A DNA stretch of 64,000 nucleotides, taken from Aliidiomarina iranensis (GTDB lineage: Bacteria > Pseudomonadota > Gammaproteobacteria > Enterobacterales > Alteromonadaceae). The DNA lies in contig NZ_PIPJ01000004.1 in NCBI RefSeq assembly GCF_003987135.1, forward strand, positions 62,001 to 126,000, read 5' to 3'. The notes beneath the pieces were generated by a model that made no database searches, was not told where the DNA came from, and was given only the letters and a program-made list of their open reading frames with translations. Below are positions 27,933 to 37,283 of the stretch, one piece after another (within the stretch, counting starts at the first letter, position 1; every line of letters begins with the position of its first letter). The translations under genes were made by a program, and so were the position numbers.

Positions 27933-28538
27933 ATGAACACAAATGTGTTTAAATCTGCCGGTATCGCCGCAATCGCGTTGGCCATTCTGTTTCCGGTTTA
28001 CTGGCTCTACGCATTCGGAACACTAACAGCGGAATCATTTGAAGCCGCATTCCAAGAAGATTTAACCAGCCTAAATGGCTGGGATGCATTGTTTGTGATT
28101 ATCGGAATTCTTGAAGTTGTGGTGTACGTAGCTCTTGCCAAGCTATGCAGAAATCAACTCAACGGCAGCTTACCTGCAGTTCTACTCATCATTATGGCGG
28201 TTGTTGTGGGCCTTTTTCATACCACAGTTTTGGTTGATATCAGCTTGGCACTCGGCCTGGCAACACTCAGCGATACCTTAATGAACACTACGGTTATCTT
28301 TAGCCTTATCTGCCTATTTTTATACGCGGTAGTAGCCTTTATTTTCGCCATCAGTATGCTCATCCGCTTCAGCCAACTTTCCATGCCACTCAAAGTGTTC
28401 TCCGTGGGCCTACTCATAGCCTGCATATTCCAGCTCACCATAGTGCTGGGCATTGTGAATATCTTCCTATTCCCCGTGCTATTAATTGTGCTCGCAATTC
28501 AGTTTTTTCGTGGTGAACACGAAATAGAAGTGGTTTAA
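27933..28538 (+). CDS. Multi-spanning membrane protein, unknown function
   Basis: 201 residues with about six hydrophobic segments. I do not recognise a named family. It is 9 bases ahead of a small HTH regulator, a layout that recalls the DUF2975 membrane protein + YozG-like regulator pairs of many bacteria; the topology is comparable, but I cannot confirm homology by eye. Such pairs are thought to act as membrane-linked regulatory modules. The start ATG is preceded by GGAGAA. Confidence 0.75.
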   Translation: MNTNVFKSAGIAAIALAILFPVYWLYAFGTLTAESFEAAFQEDLTSLNGWDALFVIIGILEVVVYVALAKLCRNQLNGSLPAVLLIIMAVVVGLFHTTVLVDISLALGLATLSDTLMNTTVIFSLICLFLYAVVAFIFAISMLIRFSQLSMPLKVFSVGLLIACIFQLTIVLGIVNIFLFPVLLIVLAIQFFRGEHEIEVV

Positions 28539-28547
28539 GAGGCCACC

Positions 28548-28757
28548 ATGAACATTCGAATTAACTTAGATGTGGAGCTCGCTAAAAACAAAATGCCGTT
28601 AACCGAGCTATCGGAGCGGGTGGGTGTTTCGCTTACCAATTTATCGCTATTAAAAACCGGCAAAGTAAAAGCCATTCGTTTCAGCACACTCGAAGCTATT
28701 TGCGAAGCACTCAACTGCCAACCTGGGGATATTTTAGAGTATGTGCCACCGAAGTGA
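28548..28757 (+). CDS. Small Cro/CI-type HTH regulator (YozG-like)
   Basis: 69 residues. Typical small XRE regulator: 'MPLTELSERVGVSLTNLSLLKTGKVKAIRFSTLEAICEALNCQPGDILEYVP', consisting almost entirely of the helix-turn-helix domain. AGAGG ribosome-binding site 7 bases before the ATG. Co-transcribed with the membrane protein upstream; likely represses its own operon through the direct repeats near 27800 (inference). Confidence 0.9.
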   Translation: MNIRINLDVELAKNKMPLTELSERVGVSLTNLSLLKTGKVKAIRFSTLEAICEALNCQPGDILEYVPPK

Positions 28758-28857
28758 TTCGGTGGCGAACACTCCCTGCATCTTCGCCTTTACTCCGTGG
28801 CGTACATTGCTAAACTCATTTAAGTGTTTTGGCGAGAGTAACTAGCAGGAGCTTCAC

Positions 28858-30138
28858 TTGGCATTTCGATTTCATCGGCGCGTTACAATTTTACCGGGCA
28901 TTCGGCTTAATTTTGGTAAGCGTGGCGTAAGCGTTTCTGCGGGTATTCGTGGCGCCAGCATTACCGCTGGGAAGCGCGGCGTGTATGGCAATCTAGGTGC
29001 TCCGGGAACAGGGCTTTCGTATCGAACACGGCTCGATAAAAATAACGCACACCAGCGCCGAGCGCAGCGCTCACAGGCACGCGATAGCTCACAAGCACGG
29101 CGAAAGGGGCACATTAACTTAAAGTGCGATGAACGCGGCAAACTTATCATGCTCGATGAGCAAGGCTCGCCCGCGAGCGCCTCCGTAGTTCGCCACATTT
29201 GGCAACAACACAGCGCGCAAGTAACCGAATTCTTGCAGCAAGAACTTGAGCGCATTAACGATGATCAGGCGCTATTAGTTGATATTCATCACGATACTCC
29301 GCCACTTTGCACCGAACCGCCGGAATATGAGCAAGCGCCTTTCCCTACCCCGGCACCCGTTCAACCTGATTTGCCCGAATTGCCCCCCGCTGCAAACTTG
29401 CGCAAAAAACGTTGGTGGCACCGTATATTTGCTGGCCTTGAGAAAAAACGTACCGAGTTCAACGCCGCGTTAACAGCAACCTGGCAAGAAGAGCACAACA
29501 CAGCAACGGCAAAGCGAGAAGCGCTCGAAGCCGCATACGCAGCTGAACTAGCGGCTTGGCAACAAGAAAAACAACGCCACGAAGCCGAGCAAGATGAAAT
29601 GGCTGCCGCTTTTCAACATGATTTGCGCACCGATACCGAATTTATGTCGGCCATACTTGAAAATGAGCTCGCTGAGCTCGATTGGCCACGAGAAACCAAT
29701 ATCGATTTTGAAATCGAGGGCCACACCCTGCACTTAGATGTGGATTTGCCCACCACTGAACACTTCCCCAGCCAAGAAGCGAAGTTTAATAAATCAGGCA
29801 AACGGTTGCTGATCAAACAAAAGAGCGCCACCCAGCAACGCAAAGAATATGCCCAACACGTTCACGGCATTGTGTTTCGGCTTATCGGCACCGCCCTAGT
29901 TACACTGCCAAGCATTGAACAGGTGGTAGTGGCCGCTTACACCCAAGAAATCGATGAAAGCACAGGCCATGAAAAAGATGCTTACTTGATTTCAGTGAGG
30001 GTAACTCGCTCACAGTGGGCGGAATTAAATTTAACCGCACCTGAAAAAATAAACCCAATCGCCGCACTCGACGTATTCGAACTACAACGCAACATGACAA
30101 AAACCGGAATTTTCCGGCCGATAACGCCTAGCGAATAA
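28858..30138 (+). CDS. DUF4236-domain protein with coiled-coil middle
   Basis: 426 residues. Start codon is TTG at 28858, supported by AGGAGC 5-10 bases upstream and by the conserved DUF4236 N-terminus ('FRFHRRVTILPGIRLNFGKRGVSVSAGIRGASITAGKRGVYGNLGAPGTGLSYRT'). The middle part (about 230-285) is strongly helical, rich in Glu, Ala, Gln and Lys. The C-terminal part (about 285-426) is globular. No signal peptide. DUF4236 has no established function; it is found near phage- and stress-associated genes in many bacteria. Confidence 0.85.
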   Translation: MAFRFHRRVTILPGIRLNFGKRGVSVSAGIRGASITAGKRGVYGNLGAPGTGLSYRTRLDKNNAHQRRAQRSQARDSSQARRKGHINLKCDERGKLIMLDEQGSPASASVVRHIWQQHSAQVTEFLQQELERINDDQALLVDIHHDTPPLCTEPPEYEQAPFPTPAPVQPDLPELPPAANLRKKRWWHRIFAGLEKKRTEFNAALTATWQEEHNTATAKREALEAAYAAELAAWQQEKQRHEAEQDEMAAAFQHDLRTDTEFMSAILENELAELDWPRETNIDFEIEGHTLHLDVDLPTTEHFPSQEAKFNKSGKRLLIKQKSATQQRKEYAQHVHGIVFRLIGTALVTLPSIEQVVVAAYTQEIDESTGHEKDAYLISVRVTRSQWAELNLTAPEKINPIAALDVFELQRNMTKTGIFRPITPSE

Positions 30139-30166
30139 AGAGGTGAGTGGAAATGCGAGTGTATAA

Positions 30167-30943
30167 ATGAAGCGCTTTGCGGCTATTCCTAGCGTTCGGC
30201 GGAAGCGCTGGAGCAGCTCGAGCTACTTGAGTTACTTAAGTTATTTGAGCTGCGCAAGCTTTTTCGTCGGTATGAGTTGGCTGGGGCCTGCCGTAGCCAT
30301 GAGCTCAGGAACACTTAACCTAGATACCTCAAACGCGGAGCCCAAGGTGGAATGGGAACGTTTTGCCAGCAACAACAATACGCTCGAAATTGAATCAAGT
30401 TACCTTACACCCGATGTTTTGCAAATTCGTGCGCGCACCGAATTAAGCGGCGAAGGTAGCGGCTGTATCGCTGCCTTCATGCATTTATTAGAAGACACCG
30501 AACGGTTAGAAAATTCGGTAGATGCCATCACCGATGCTTCGGTAATCGCCCAACCCGACCCACAAACTCATATCGTACACACGAAATTCGATGCGGTTTG
30601 GCCGGTAACCGACCGCGATATGGTAACCCGCAGCACCTGGCAATATGATGCCGAAGCACACTCACTTACCATCCACATTATCGATGCAAGCGAAGAAAAG
30701 CCCGAGCAAAGAAACACCATTCGCATGACAGACGTAGACGCCAGCTGGCACTTACAACACACCGAAGAAAACACCCTAGAAGTGCGCTACCAAGGCAACT
30801 CCAACCCCAAAGGCAGCATCCCCAAAAGCATCGCCCGCTCCTCAGCCTTAAACTCCATAGAACAAACCTTCAACGCCCTGCAAAGCGCCATAACCGAAAG
30901 TGAGTATCAGCGCGATTATTATTCGGTGCCTTGTTTGAGGTGA
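30167..30943 (+). CDS. Exported START-domain lipid-binding-like protein
   Basis: 258 residues. N-terminus with basic residues then a hydrophobic stretch ending 'GPAVAMS', a probable long signal peptide. The mature part shows the START pattern: 'VDAITDASVIAQPDPQTHIVHTKFDAVWPVTDRDMVTRSTW', 'TIHIIDAS...', and the C-terminal helix 'SIPKSIARSSALNSIEQTFNALQSAI'. START folds bind lipids or other hydrophobic ligands. The signal region contains a 9-bp DNA repeat giving SYL-SYL-SYL-S (30218-30250). It starts 28 bases after the DUF4236 gene. Confidence 0.82.
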   Translation: MKRFAAIPSVRRKRWSSSSYLSYLSYLSCASFFVGMSWLGPAVAMSSGTLNLDTSNAEPKVEWERFASNNNTLEIESSYLTPDVLQIRARTELSGEGSGCIAAFMHLLEDTERLENSVDAITDASVIAQPDPQTHIVHTKFDAVWPVTDRDMVTRSTWQYDAEAHSLTIHIIDASEEKPEQRNTIRMTDVDASWHLQHTEENTLEVRYQGNSNPKGSIPKSIARSSALNSIEQTFNALQSAITESEYQRDYYSVPCLR

Positions 30944-31028
30944 ATGTTTTTATGCTCATAGCAACTCGGTATCGGTAGCAACGTGCCTAGTTGTTCGAAT
31001 ACTTAAACATCTAAACTCTCTCAGTTTA

Positions 31029-31790
31029 TTAGTATTCAGCGCGCACATATTTGCCTAAGTGAAATTTAAAGAGGTTTACATCTTCCATAGATATCATTTG
31101 ATTTTGCTTGCCTATAAAACTCGGGATTGCCTTTGGATTTAATACCCAAATATTATTTTTCGATGTGTTATGGCTCGAATCTATGTACCAACCTGGAAAT
31201 GTTACGATTCCCTTCACCGGCACTTTCCGCCCAGAGCTATCTTCTAGCAACTCTCGCAGCCATGCCGACGCAGCGGACACTTGAATCACCGGATTTCTTG
31301 CTAGAGGTTTACCATTATGAAGTACATCACTCCCATCAAACACTAATTCAGTTTTACCTTTTGCTGGCTTTGACATTGTTTTTGTTTCAACCACATAAAT
31401 GCCACTTCGGTGAATAACAACATGATCGAGATTGAAATTATCACCCTGAATATCATGAAACACTTCGGCACCATCGGTTCTTAAGCGTTCTAAAAATTGT
31501 CCAACCGCTTTCTCGCCGGCAATACCTTGCTTAAGTCGCTTTATCTCTTTAAATGCCCGAAAAATCTTAAAACCATAAAACACTAATACGCTGAGCGAGA
31601 TAATACTCCAGACAACCGGACTTGGTGGTACTTCAAAATACCAACGCATCCACTCATAGACGGCAAAGCAAAAGAAGAGCATTGATACAATTAAGGGAAA
31701 GAATACTTCATCCATCGCAAGATCGCTCAAACGCTTTTGAAGAGATTCAGCCGGGTTGTTCAAAGGTTTTGCTTTTAAAGGTGATTTCAT
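31029..31790 (-). CDS. Membrane-anchored NERD-domain protein
   Basis: 253 residues. Two hydrophobic helices (about residues 30-48 and 58-76) followed by a NERD (nuclease-related) domain: 'GIAGEKAVGQFLERL', 'EVFHDIQGDNFNLDHVVIHRSGIYVVETKT' with the conserved Asp and Glu-x-Lys expected in this restriction-endonuclease-like fold, then 'NPVIQVSAASAWLRELL'. NERD proteins are suspected nucleases and occur in DNA-processing and defence contexts. It lies 57 bases downstream of the helicase gene, same strand, so it may belong to the methyltransferase-helicase operon. Confidence 0.85.
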   Translation of the reverse strand: MKSPLKAKPLNNPAESLQKRLSDLAMDEVFFPLIVSMLFFCFAVYEWMRWYFEVPPSPVVWSIISLSVLVFYGFKIFRAFKEIKRLKQGIAGEKAVGQFLERLRTDGAEVFHDIQGDNFNLDHVVIHRSGIYVVETKTMSKPAKGKTELVFDGSDVLHNGKPLARNPVIQVSAASAWLRELLEDSSGRKVPVKGIVTFPGWYIDSSHNTSKNNIWVLNPKAIPSFIGKQNQMISMEDVNLFKFHLGKYVRAEY

Positions 31791-31847
31791 TCTAACTCCC
31801 TGAGAATTTCACCAAATACTAAATAATTCGGAAAATAATGTTTCGTT

Positions 31848-34301
31848 TTACTGCGCTGAACGCGCAACATACTCTGCCATTCGCAACTCACAAAGCTCTA
31901 GAACTGCGGCCTCGAAAAGCTCGCGTTCACTCGAGCTCACCGAAAAGTTTGGTACGAAACGGTTGCTTTGAATTTTAAACCAAGCATCGTTTTGGTTTTT
32001 ATTCTTTGAGGTGTACGCCGCGATAGGGTTTTTTCTCCAATATCTCAGCCACTCAACACTATTACCCTTAAGGTGTTGTTCAGAAGAACTAACATCTTGG
32101 CTCATAACCCTAGGATATCGGTGTAATATCTCCCAGCTTCTCGCCGCTAAATCGGCTAAACCAACACCACACATTTCACCAGCTTTAGCTGCGAAGCCAT
32201 CAAGTTCAACAAATGCTTGCAAAAGAATAATTTTGAACGATTTTGTCATTGAAGTTTGCTCAACACCGAGCCGAAGAAATTCGCCGTAGCGTTGATTCAA
32301 ATTCTCAAGTGCTTCACTTCCCTCTAATTTCGCGATCATCCCTAGCCAGCTACCAAACTGTTGCCGAATCTTTGTCTTGTGGTAATACCCGGAATGGTAG
32401 AATTGAGCAGCCGTTGGCGGATAGCCCAGTTCCAACTTGAGTAGCTCATAGTGATCACTAAATGTTGGTGTAATTGCTTTTGCCAAATCACGCCAGAAAT
32501 CAAGCACCTCTACATCAAAGTTCAGGTAACAGCCAGCAGGTAAATCAACAGTTGGCTCTTTCACCGCTGCTAGCGTCTCTTGCAGGCCTTCTGTACCCAA
32601 TAAACTTGTGGGCTTCAATAGAAATGATTTGTGGTTACCAATGAAATCCAAAACTACAACATGTGTTTTTCCAGTTGTTGGCGATAACCTCAACCCTCGG
32701 CCAAGCTGTTGCAAAAACAAAATCTTCGATTCCGTTGGGCGTGCCATTAATACGGTATCAACTTCCGGAATGTCTGTTCCTTCGTTGAACAAATCAACAG
32801 AAAACACAATTTCAATTTCACCGTTAGCTAAACACTTTAACGCCTCATTTCGGCGCACTTCAGAACCACTATAAACAGCGACCGCTTTTATCCCTTGCCC
32901 AACAAAAAACTCAGCCATAAAATCGGCGTGTTTTTTAGAAATACAAAACCCGAGCGTTCGGCTTTGTTGATGATTTACCCAGTGATTAAAGATATGTTTC
33001 GCGCGCTTGTTTGTGGCGAAAGCGTTTTCCAAAGCTACCGGATCGAACTTACCACTTCGCCATGGAATTTCCTGATAATCTACAAACTCATCATAGATCC
33101 CGTAATAATGAAACGGCACTAACATGTTTTGCTCAATTCCATGAATGAGTGAGCGTTCGAATATGAGGTTATTATCACATAGGCTTAAAATATCAGAATG
33201 GTCTGTACGCTCAGGCGTTGCCGTCAAACCAAGCAAAAATTCAGGTAGAAAATAACTCAGTAACTTTTGATAACTCCGGGCTGTGGCATGATGAAATTCA
33301 TCCACTACCACGTAATCAAAATGCTCACGCTTAAAATTCTTCAGGTGTTCTAAACGGCCAATCGATTGAATGGATGCGAACAGAAAATCGGCCTCAACGT
33401 TTTTATCGGAGCTGTTATAAAATCCGATACTCTTATGTGGAAATAAAGCACTAAATGTGCGTTGAGCTTGGAATAGTATTTCCTCACGATGAGCGACAAA
33501 GAGTACTCGTTCGGCTGCAATTTGCTCTGCATCGAAAGCAGCTAACCACGTTTTACCCATTCCGGTAGCCATAACCACTAAGCCGCGCTGATAGCCCTCA
33601 CTTCTACTTTCACGCAATGCTAATAATGCTTCTATTTGTGCTTCATTTGGTGAGAATGGTTCTGAATTAGGTTCATCTTCCACCCCGAGCGCATGCATCA
33701 AAGGCGCATTATGGCGAGTAACTTCGTCAAACTTCAAAGTGTATGCTGCGATTTCTTCAGTGGTAAGCTCATGTGCGTTCGCGGCAGTGAATAGAACTTC
33801 AAAACTTTGCCGGATGTGCAAAAACTCAGCAAATGACTCCTCCGAGTCACGCAATAAATCGAACCGTAAGTTCCACTCCATACCAGATGTAAGCGCGCTC
33901 TCGCTCAAATTACTAGATCCAACAAATGCGGTAGCGGCTTCAATTTGTGAAACCCCAGATTCATCTCGTTCCCGTACGAAAATATAGGATTTAAGATGGA
34001 AGGCTCTCCGTTCACTGCACTTAAATAGCTTAATTTCCGCACCGCGCTGCTGTAGCAAAAAAAGTAATCGTAAAGCTTGAGGGTGCGTAATATACAAATA
34101 ATCAGATGTCATGATGCGCAAAGAGGCACCATTGTTAAGCGCGTCAATCAACGCATCAAGCAGTAGGGACACACCTGAACGCTGAGCAAATGAAACACAG
34201 ATATCTATCGCACTAGCGTGATTAATTGCGTGAACCAACTTAGGTAGAAGCGGATCGTTTGCTGTTCCGGTTGTGAGCAAGTGTCCTTTTGCTAATTCCA
34301 T
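31848..34301 (-). CDS. PLD-domain SF2 helicase (type III restriction-helicase-like)
   Basis: 817 residues. The N-terminal phospholipase-D-like domain (about 1-165) has one HxK half-site ('FHLKSYIF' then 'FVGSSNLSESAL'), the arrangement seen in PLD nucleases. An SF2 helicase core follows: Walker A 'ATGMGKT', 'VLFVAHREEILFQAQ', Walker B-like 'VVVDEFHHA', 'LLGLTATPER', 'FCISKKHADFMAEFF', 'SVDLFNEGTDIPEVDTVLMARPTES', and motif VI 'QQLGRGLRLS'. The C-terminal about 300 residues are helical and not recognised, apart from a 'SFKIILLQAF' stretch. It starts 3 bases after the methyltransferase stop. Distinct from, but related to, the DUF3427 helicase at the right edge. Confidence 0.9.
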   Translation of the reverse strand: MELAKGHLLTTGTANDPLLPKLVHAINHASAIDICVSFAQRSGVSLLLDALIDALNNGASLRIMTSDYLYITHPQALRLLFLLQQRGAEIKLFKCSERRAFHLKSYIFVRERDESGVSQIEAATAFVGSSNLSESALTSGMEWNLRFDLLRDSEESFAEFLHIRQSFEVLFTAANAHELTTEEIAAYTLKFDEVTRHNAPLMHALGVEDEPNSEPFSPNEAQIEALLALRESRSEGYQRGLVVMATGMGKTWLAAFDAEQIAAERVLFVAHREEILFQAQRTFSALFPHKSIGFYNSSDKNVEADFLFASIQSIGRLEHLKNFKREHFDYVVVDEFHHATARSYQKLLSYFLPEFLLGLTATPERTDHSDILSLCDNNLIFERSLIHGIEQNMLVPFHYYGIYDEFVDYQEIPWRSGKFDPVALENAFATNKRAKHIFNHWVNHQQSRTLGFCISKKHADFMAEFFVGQGIKAVAVYSGSEVRRNEALKCLANGEIEIVFSVDLFNEGTDIPEVDTVLMARPTESKILFLQQLGRGLRLSPTTGKTHVVVLDFIGNHKSFLLKPTSLLGTEGLQETLAAVKEPTVDLPAGCYLNFDVEVLDFWRDLAKAITPTFSDHYELLKLELGYPPTAAQFYHSGYYHKTKIRQQFGSWLGMIAKLEGSEALENLNQRYGEFLRLGVEQTSMTKSFKIILLQAFVELDGFAAKAGEMCGVGLADLAARSWEILHRYPRVMSQDVSSSEQHLKGNSVEWLRYWRKNPIAAYTSKNKNQNDAWFKIQSNRFVPNFSVSSSERELFEAAVLELCELRMAEYVARSAQ

Positions 34302-34304
34302 TAA

Positions 34305-34898
34305 CTATCCCTTCCCATGAGCTTTCACCAAAATCGCATTCAACCATTTCTCATCCTCGCGGCCTGGCCGGGCATCGCCGGTTATCCAGGTTTTTTGAAT
34401 GGCTAAATCACTTTGCTGAATAACTTGCTGTAATAGTGCTTCATTTAAATTGGTAAAACGGCGGCCGTTACGCTCAGTTTCGTTATCACCATACTTAAAC
34501 GAGCAATAGAAAAGGCCTCTATTTTTCAACTGCTCAGATAAATGCACAAAGGTGTGCTTTAGCTCTAAAAGTGGTACATGCAACAGCGAGGCACAAGCCC
34601 AAATGGCATCGGCAGGTTCACTTACTGAAAACTCATTAAAGGTAGCTAGTTTTACCTTTTCAGTGCCGAGGCGTTCTTGAGCTATTGCTACCAAAGATGG
34701 GCTGGCATCGAATGCGGTAACTCGAAAACCGGCCTGTAAAAATGCCAACGCATCGCGGCCAGAGCCACAACCCGCATCAATAATGTGCGCCCCCACGGAA
34801 AGGCGAGGAAGAAATTCTTCGTATAGCGCGGCCATATCAACACAAGCCGTATCGGCATGAAATTCAGCAGCGTTTTTATTGTAATAATCGATACTCAT
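34305..34898 (-). CDS. Class I SAM-dependent methyltransferase
   Basis: 197 residues from the ATG at 34898 (an upstream in-frame start at 34937 adds an atypical extension). SAM-binding motif I 'HIIDAGCGSGRDALAF', acidic motif II 'VTAFDAS', and 'DAIWACASLLHVPLLEL'. 'FKYGDNETERNGRRFTNL' is typical of a small COG0500 group. No nucleic-acid base-modification motif (DPPY/NPPY) is seen, so it need not be a DNA methylase. It is tightly coupled to the PLD/SF2 helicase gene (3-base gap). Confidence 0.88.
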   Translation of the reverse strand: MSIDYYNKNAAEFHADTACVDMAALYEEFLPRLSVGAHIIDAGCGSGRDALAFLQAGFRVTAFDASPSLVAIAQERLGTEKVKLATFNEFSVSEPADAIWACASLLHVPLLELKHTFVHLSEQLKNRGLFYCSFKYGDNETERNGRRFTNLNEALLQQVIQQSDLAIQKTWITGDARPGREDEKWLNAILVKAHGKG

Positions 34899-35007
34899 GA
34901 ACGGCCTCTTGCCAAGCTTTTCCCCATCATAGCGCATTCAACCAAGAACTCGAACTGTTCTTAATGTCTGGGCTTTTCGTGGGTTTGAGTTCAACAATAG
35001 CGAGGAA

Positions 35008-35988
35008 CTACCCCATCACTTTCTCACCACGGGTAATTTCGCCTGCGCCTTCGAAACGAATGGGTAAGCCCATGGAGCTGTAGAAGCTGGGGCCGTTTTG
35101 TAAATGAAAGTGCAGGTGCGGTTCGCTTGAATGCCCGGTGTGTCCGCAATGGCCAATTACTTGCCCTTGCTGCACTTGCTCCCCTACGTTTACAGGTATG
35201 CTGCCTTTAACCAGGTGGGCGTAAAAACCATATTCGCCCTCAGCATGGCGGATAACCACGTGATTGCCGGCAAAATGCGTGCAGAGGAAATCGGCAATAC
35301 CAAAACCTACTAGTGGCGCGGGGCGAACGCGATCGAGCACGGCTACTACTTCACCATCGGCAGCGGCCAAAATAGGTTGGTTGTAGCAAAAATAATCGTG
35401 CAGGCGAGCGCCTTGGTTCTGGTGTCGGCGATAGTTTTCGTCGGCCATAACAAAATCATATGCGTAGCGCTGGGGATATACGCCCCAAGAGTGCGAGGTT
35501 TCTTTGGTTAAGCCACCATTAAACACCAGCCATTCGCCTTTGAATGGTAATCGATAGCTCACTTTCGTTGCATAATTGGCGTTTTCTTCCTCGTACTCAC
35601 GCAAATATTTAGCGGCTTTGATTTGGCCAAAAATTTGCTTCATTTGTTGCACAAATTGAAATGGGTTTAGCACCGAGAGCATTACCGTTGGATAAAAGGT
35701 AAACAGCAGCATATAGCGCCCGCAGTAACGAATGGGGCCAGAGGTTGGCCAGTTTTCGGCCGGGTGCGCAACGCGTTCTTTCTTACCGCCTGCAAGAACG
35801 CTGAAAATCCACGCATACACAAAATAGAGCCCGAAATATAACGCTAAGTTCTCCAGTGAACCCAGTTTAACGCCGAACACTTTGCCGATTAATTCCACAG
35901 CCACAAGAAAAGTAATCACAGCCGCCACGATGGGCCAATACCATGCGTTCAGTTTATCTCGCCAACTTTTGCGTTCTTGTTTGCTCAC
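35008..35988 (-). CDS. M23-family metallopeptidase with N-terminal membrane helices
   Basis: 326 residues. Three hydrophobic segments in the first about 110 residues, then a LytM/M23 domain: first zinc motif 'SHSWGVYPQRYAYDF' (His...Asp), 'ILAAADGEVVAVLD', and second motif 'HLHFHLQ'. M23 enzymes cut peptidoglycan cross-bridges in the periplasm, or act as regulators when degenerate; both ligand motifs look intact. Family members with this membrane-anchored architecture are poorly described. Confidence 0.87.
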   Translation of the reverse strand: MSKQERKSWRDKLNAWYWPIVAAVITFLVAVELIGKVFGVKLGSLENLALYFGLYFVYAWIFSVLAGGKKERVAHPAENWPTSGPIRYCGRYMLLFTFYPTVMLSVLNPFQFVQQMKQIFGQIKAAKYLREYEEENANYATKVSYRLPFKGEWLVFNGGLTKETSHSWGVYPQRYAYDFVMADENYRRHQNQGARLHDYFCYNQPILAAADGEVVAVLDRVRPAPLVGFGIADFLCTHFAGNHVVIRHAEGEYGFYAHLVKGSIPVNVGEQVQQGQVIGHCGHTGHSSEPHLHFHLQNGPSFYSSMGLPIRFEGAGEITRGEKVMG

Positions 35989-36162
35989 GTGCCGCTTCCT
36001 TCTTTTCTACTCAATCGGTGCACTGCAAAACCTAAAAGTATGAATGATAAATGTGCAGAGATTTCTAAATCCCTATACTACAATGAAACCAATAATCGCC
36101 CGGCTACGCAAGAATTCAATGGTAATAACAATCGATAAAGAAATATTTAATAAAGGATTAAT

Positions 36163-37047
36163 ATGCAATCACAACAGGAAGTGTACAACGGTGAACCGAA
36201 GCTATTTTCTAACGTAAGTAAGCCAATTTTTATCTTCTGGATACTCCTCAGCAGCTTTGTTTCGAGAAATATTGAAGGCGTATCTTTTGGGCAAGTTGCG
36301 TTGGCGTTGTTACCGGTAGCTATTGGCATCGGTTGGTTTGTGCAAAATTCGCTCAAGCGCAATGTGGTAAAAATTTCTGATGATGCAATTTCTATCGAGC
36401 GCAACGGTAAAGAACATGCCTCGGTGAACTGGCGCGATGTACAAAATGCTGAGCTTTCGATTAATGGACACAAAGGGCTCGATATCTTCGATAAATCGGG
36501 TGCGCGAAAGATTCAAATTCCAAACTATATTGAACGTTTCAATAATCTTGTATCTTCCGTGCTTAGCCACATCACATCAAAACAACAGCACACTTCGAAA
36601 AAGCGGTATTTTCAACAGCCCAATGTAATTTCAAACTTTATAGGTTGGGCTAGCGCGTTTCTTGTGCTTTTTGCTTACTTCGCATTTCGTGACTATCAAG
36701 AAACGGGTTCATTCCATGGCGCGTTTTCGAACAATATTGTTATAGTTATCATCGCCTCAATATTTGCTATCCATACGATTTACAGCGCGTGGGTCAAACC
36801 TAAGCAGCTAACTTTTCATCATGATCATCTAGAAGTTATTACCACCTTACGAACCGTTAAAGTTCCTTATGCGCAAATAGCAAACGCCGAGCTCGTGGGT
36901 AACCCGTGGGCGCCAGTAAGCTCGAAGCGATATTTCTTAAGAATTAGCCGTAAAGATAAACCCGGTGGTTATACCGTGCGTGGTTTTGAATCGAATGGCG
37001 AAGAGTTGTTGGCCACGTTGCAAGAACAACTGAACGCAGATGGATAG
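36163..37047 (+). CDS. Membrane protein with two PH-like halves
   Basis: 294 residues, AAGGAT ribosome-binding site before the ATG. Two copies of one layout: a pair of hydrophobic segments followed by a small beta-rich domain. The beta-rich parts ('VKISDDAISIERNGKEHASVNWRDVQNAELSI' and 'LTFHHDHLEVITTLRTVKVPYAQIANAELV') resemble bacterial PH (bPH2/YdbT-like) domains. Function unknown. I see no operon partner. Assignment to bPH is tentative. Confidence 0.7.
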   Translation: MQSQQEVYNGEPKLFSNVSKPIFIFWILLSSFVSRNIEGVSFGQVALALLPVAIGIGWFVQNSLKRNVVKISDDAISIERNGKEHASVNWRDVQNAELSINGHKGLDIFDKSGARKIQIPNYIERFNNLVSSVLSHITSKQQHTSKKRYFQQPNVISNFIGWASAFLVLFAYFAFRDYQETGSFHGAFSNNIVIVIIASIFAIHTIYSAWVKPKQLTFHHDHLEVITTLRTVKVPYAQIANAELVGNPWAPVSSKRYFLRISRKDKPGGYTVRGFESNGEELLATLQEQLNADG

Positions 37048-37283
37048 TTTGCTATGCAAGCCTTGGATGAATCAAGCGCATATTAATAGTGAATCTACTG
37101 AGATCATTTCGCACATACCTACCACGCAAAGCCTCGATATCTAACAAATTAAGGGCGCAAAAACACACTATTGTTGCTATATTAGTAAAAGCTGTTAATC
37201 ATAGAATTCGGTGATCTATTCGTTAGTTTTTTACGAAATAACACGCCGGTGAGAATACATAGAAAAAAGGAACCTCGATTGTG

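Noticed and set aside
36163-37047. Assignment of the two-part membrane protein to a named family
   Set aside because: Only the PH-like beta pattern is suggestive; without a profile search a firmer name is not justified.
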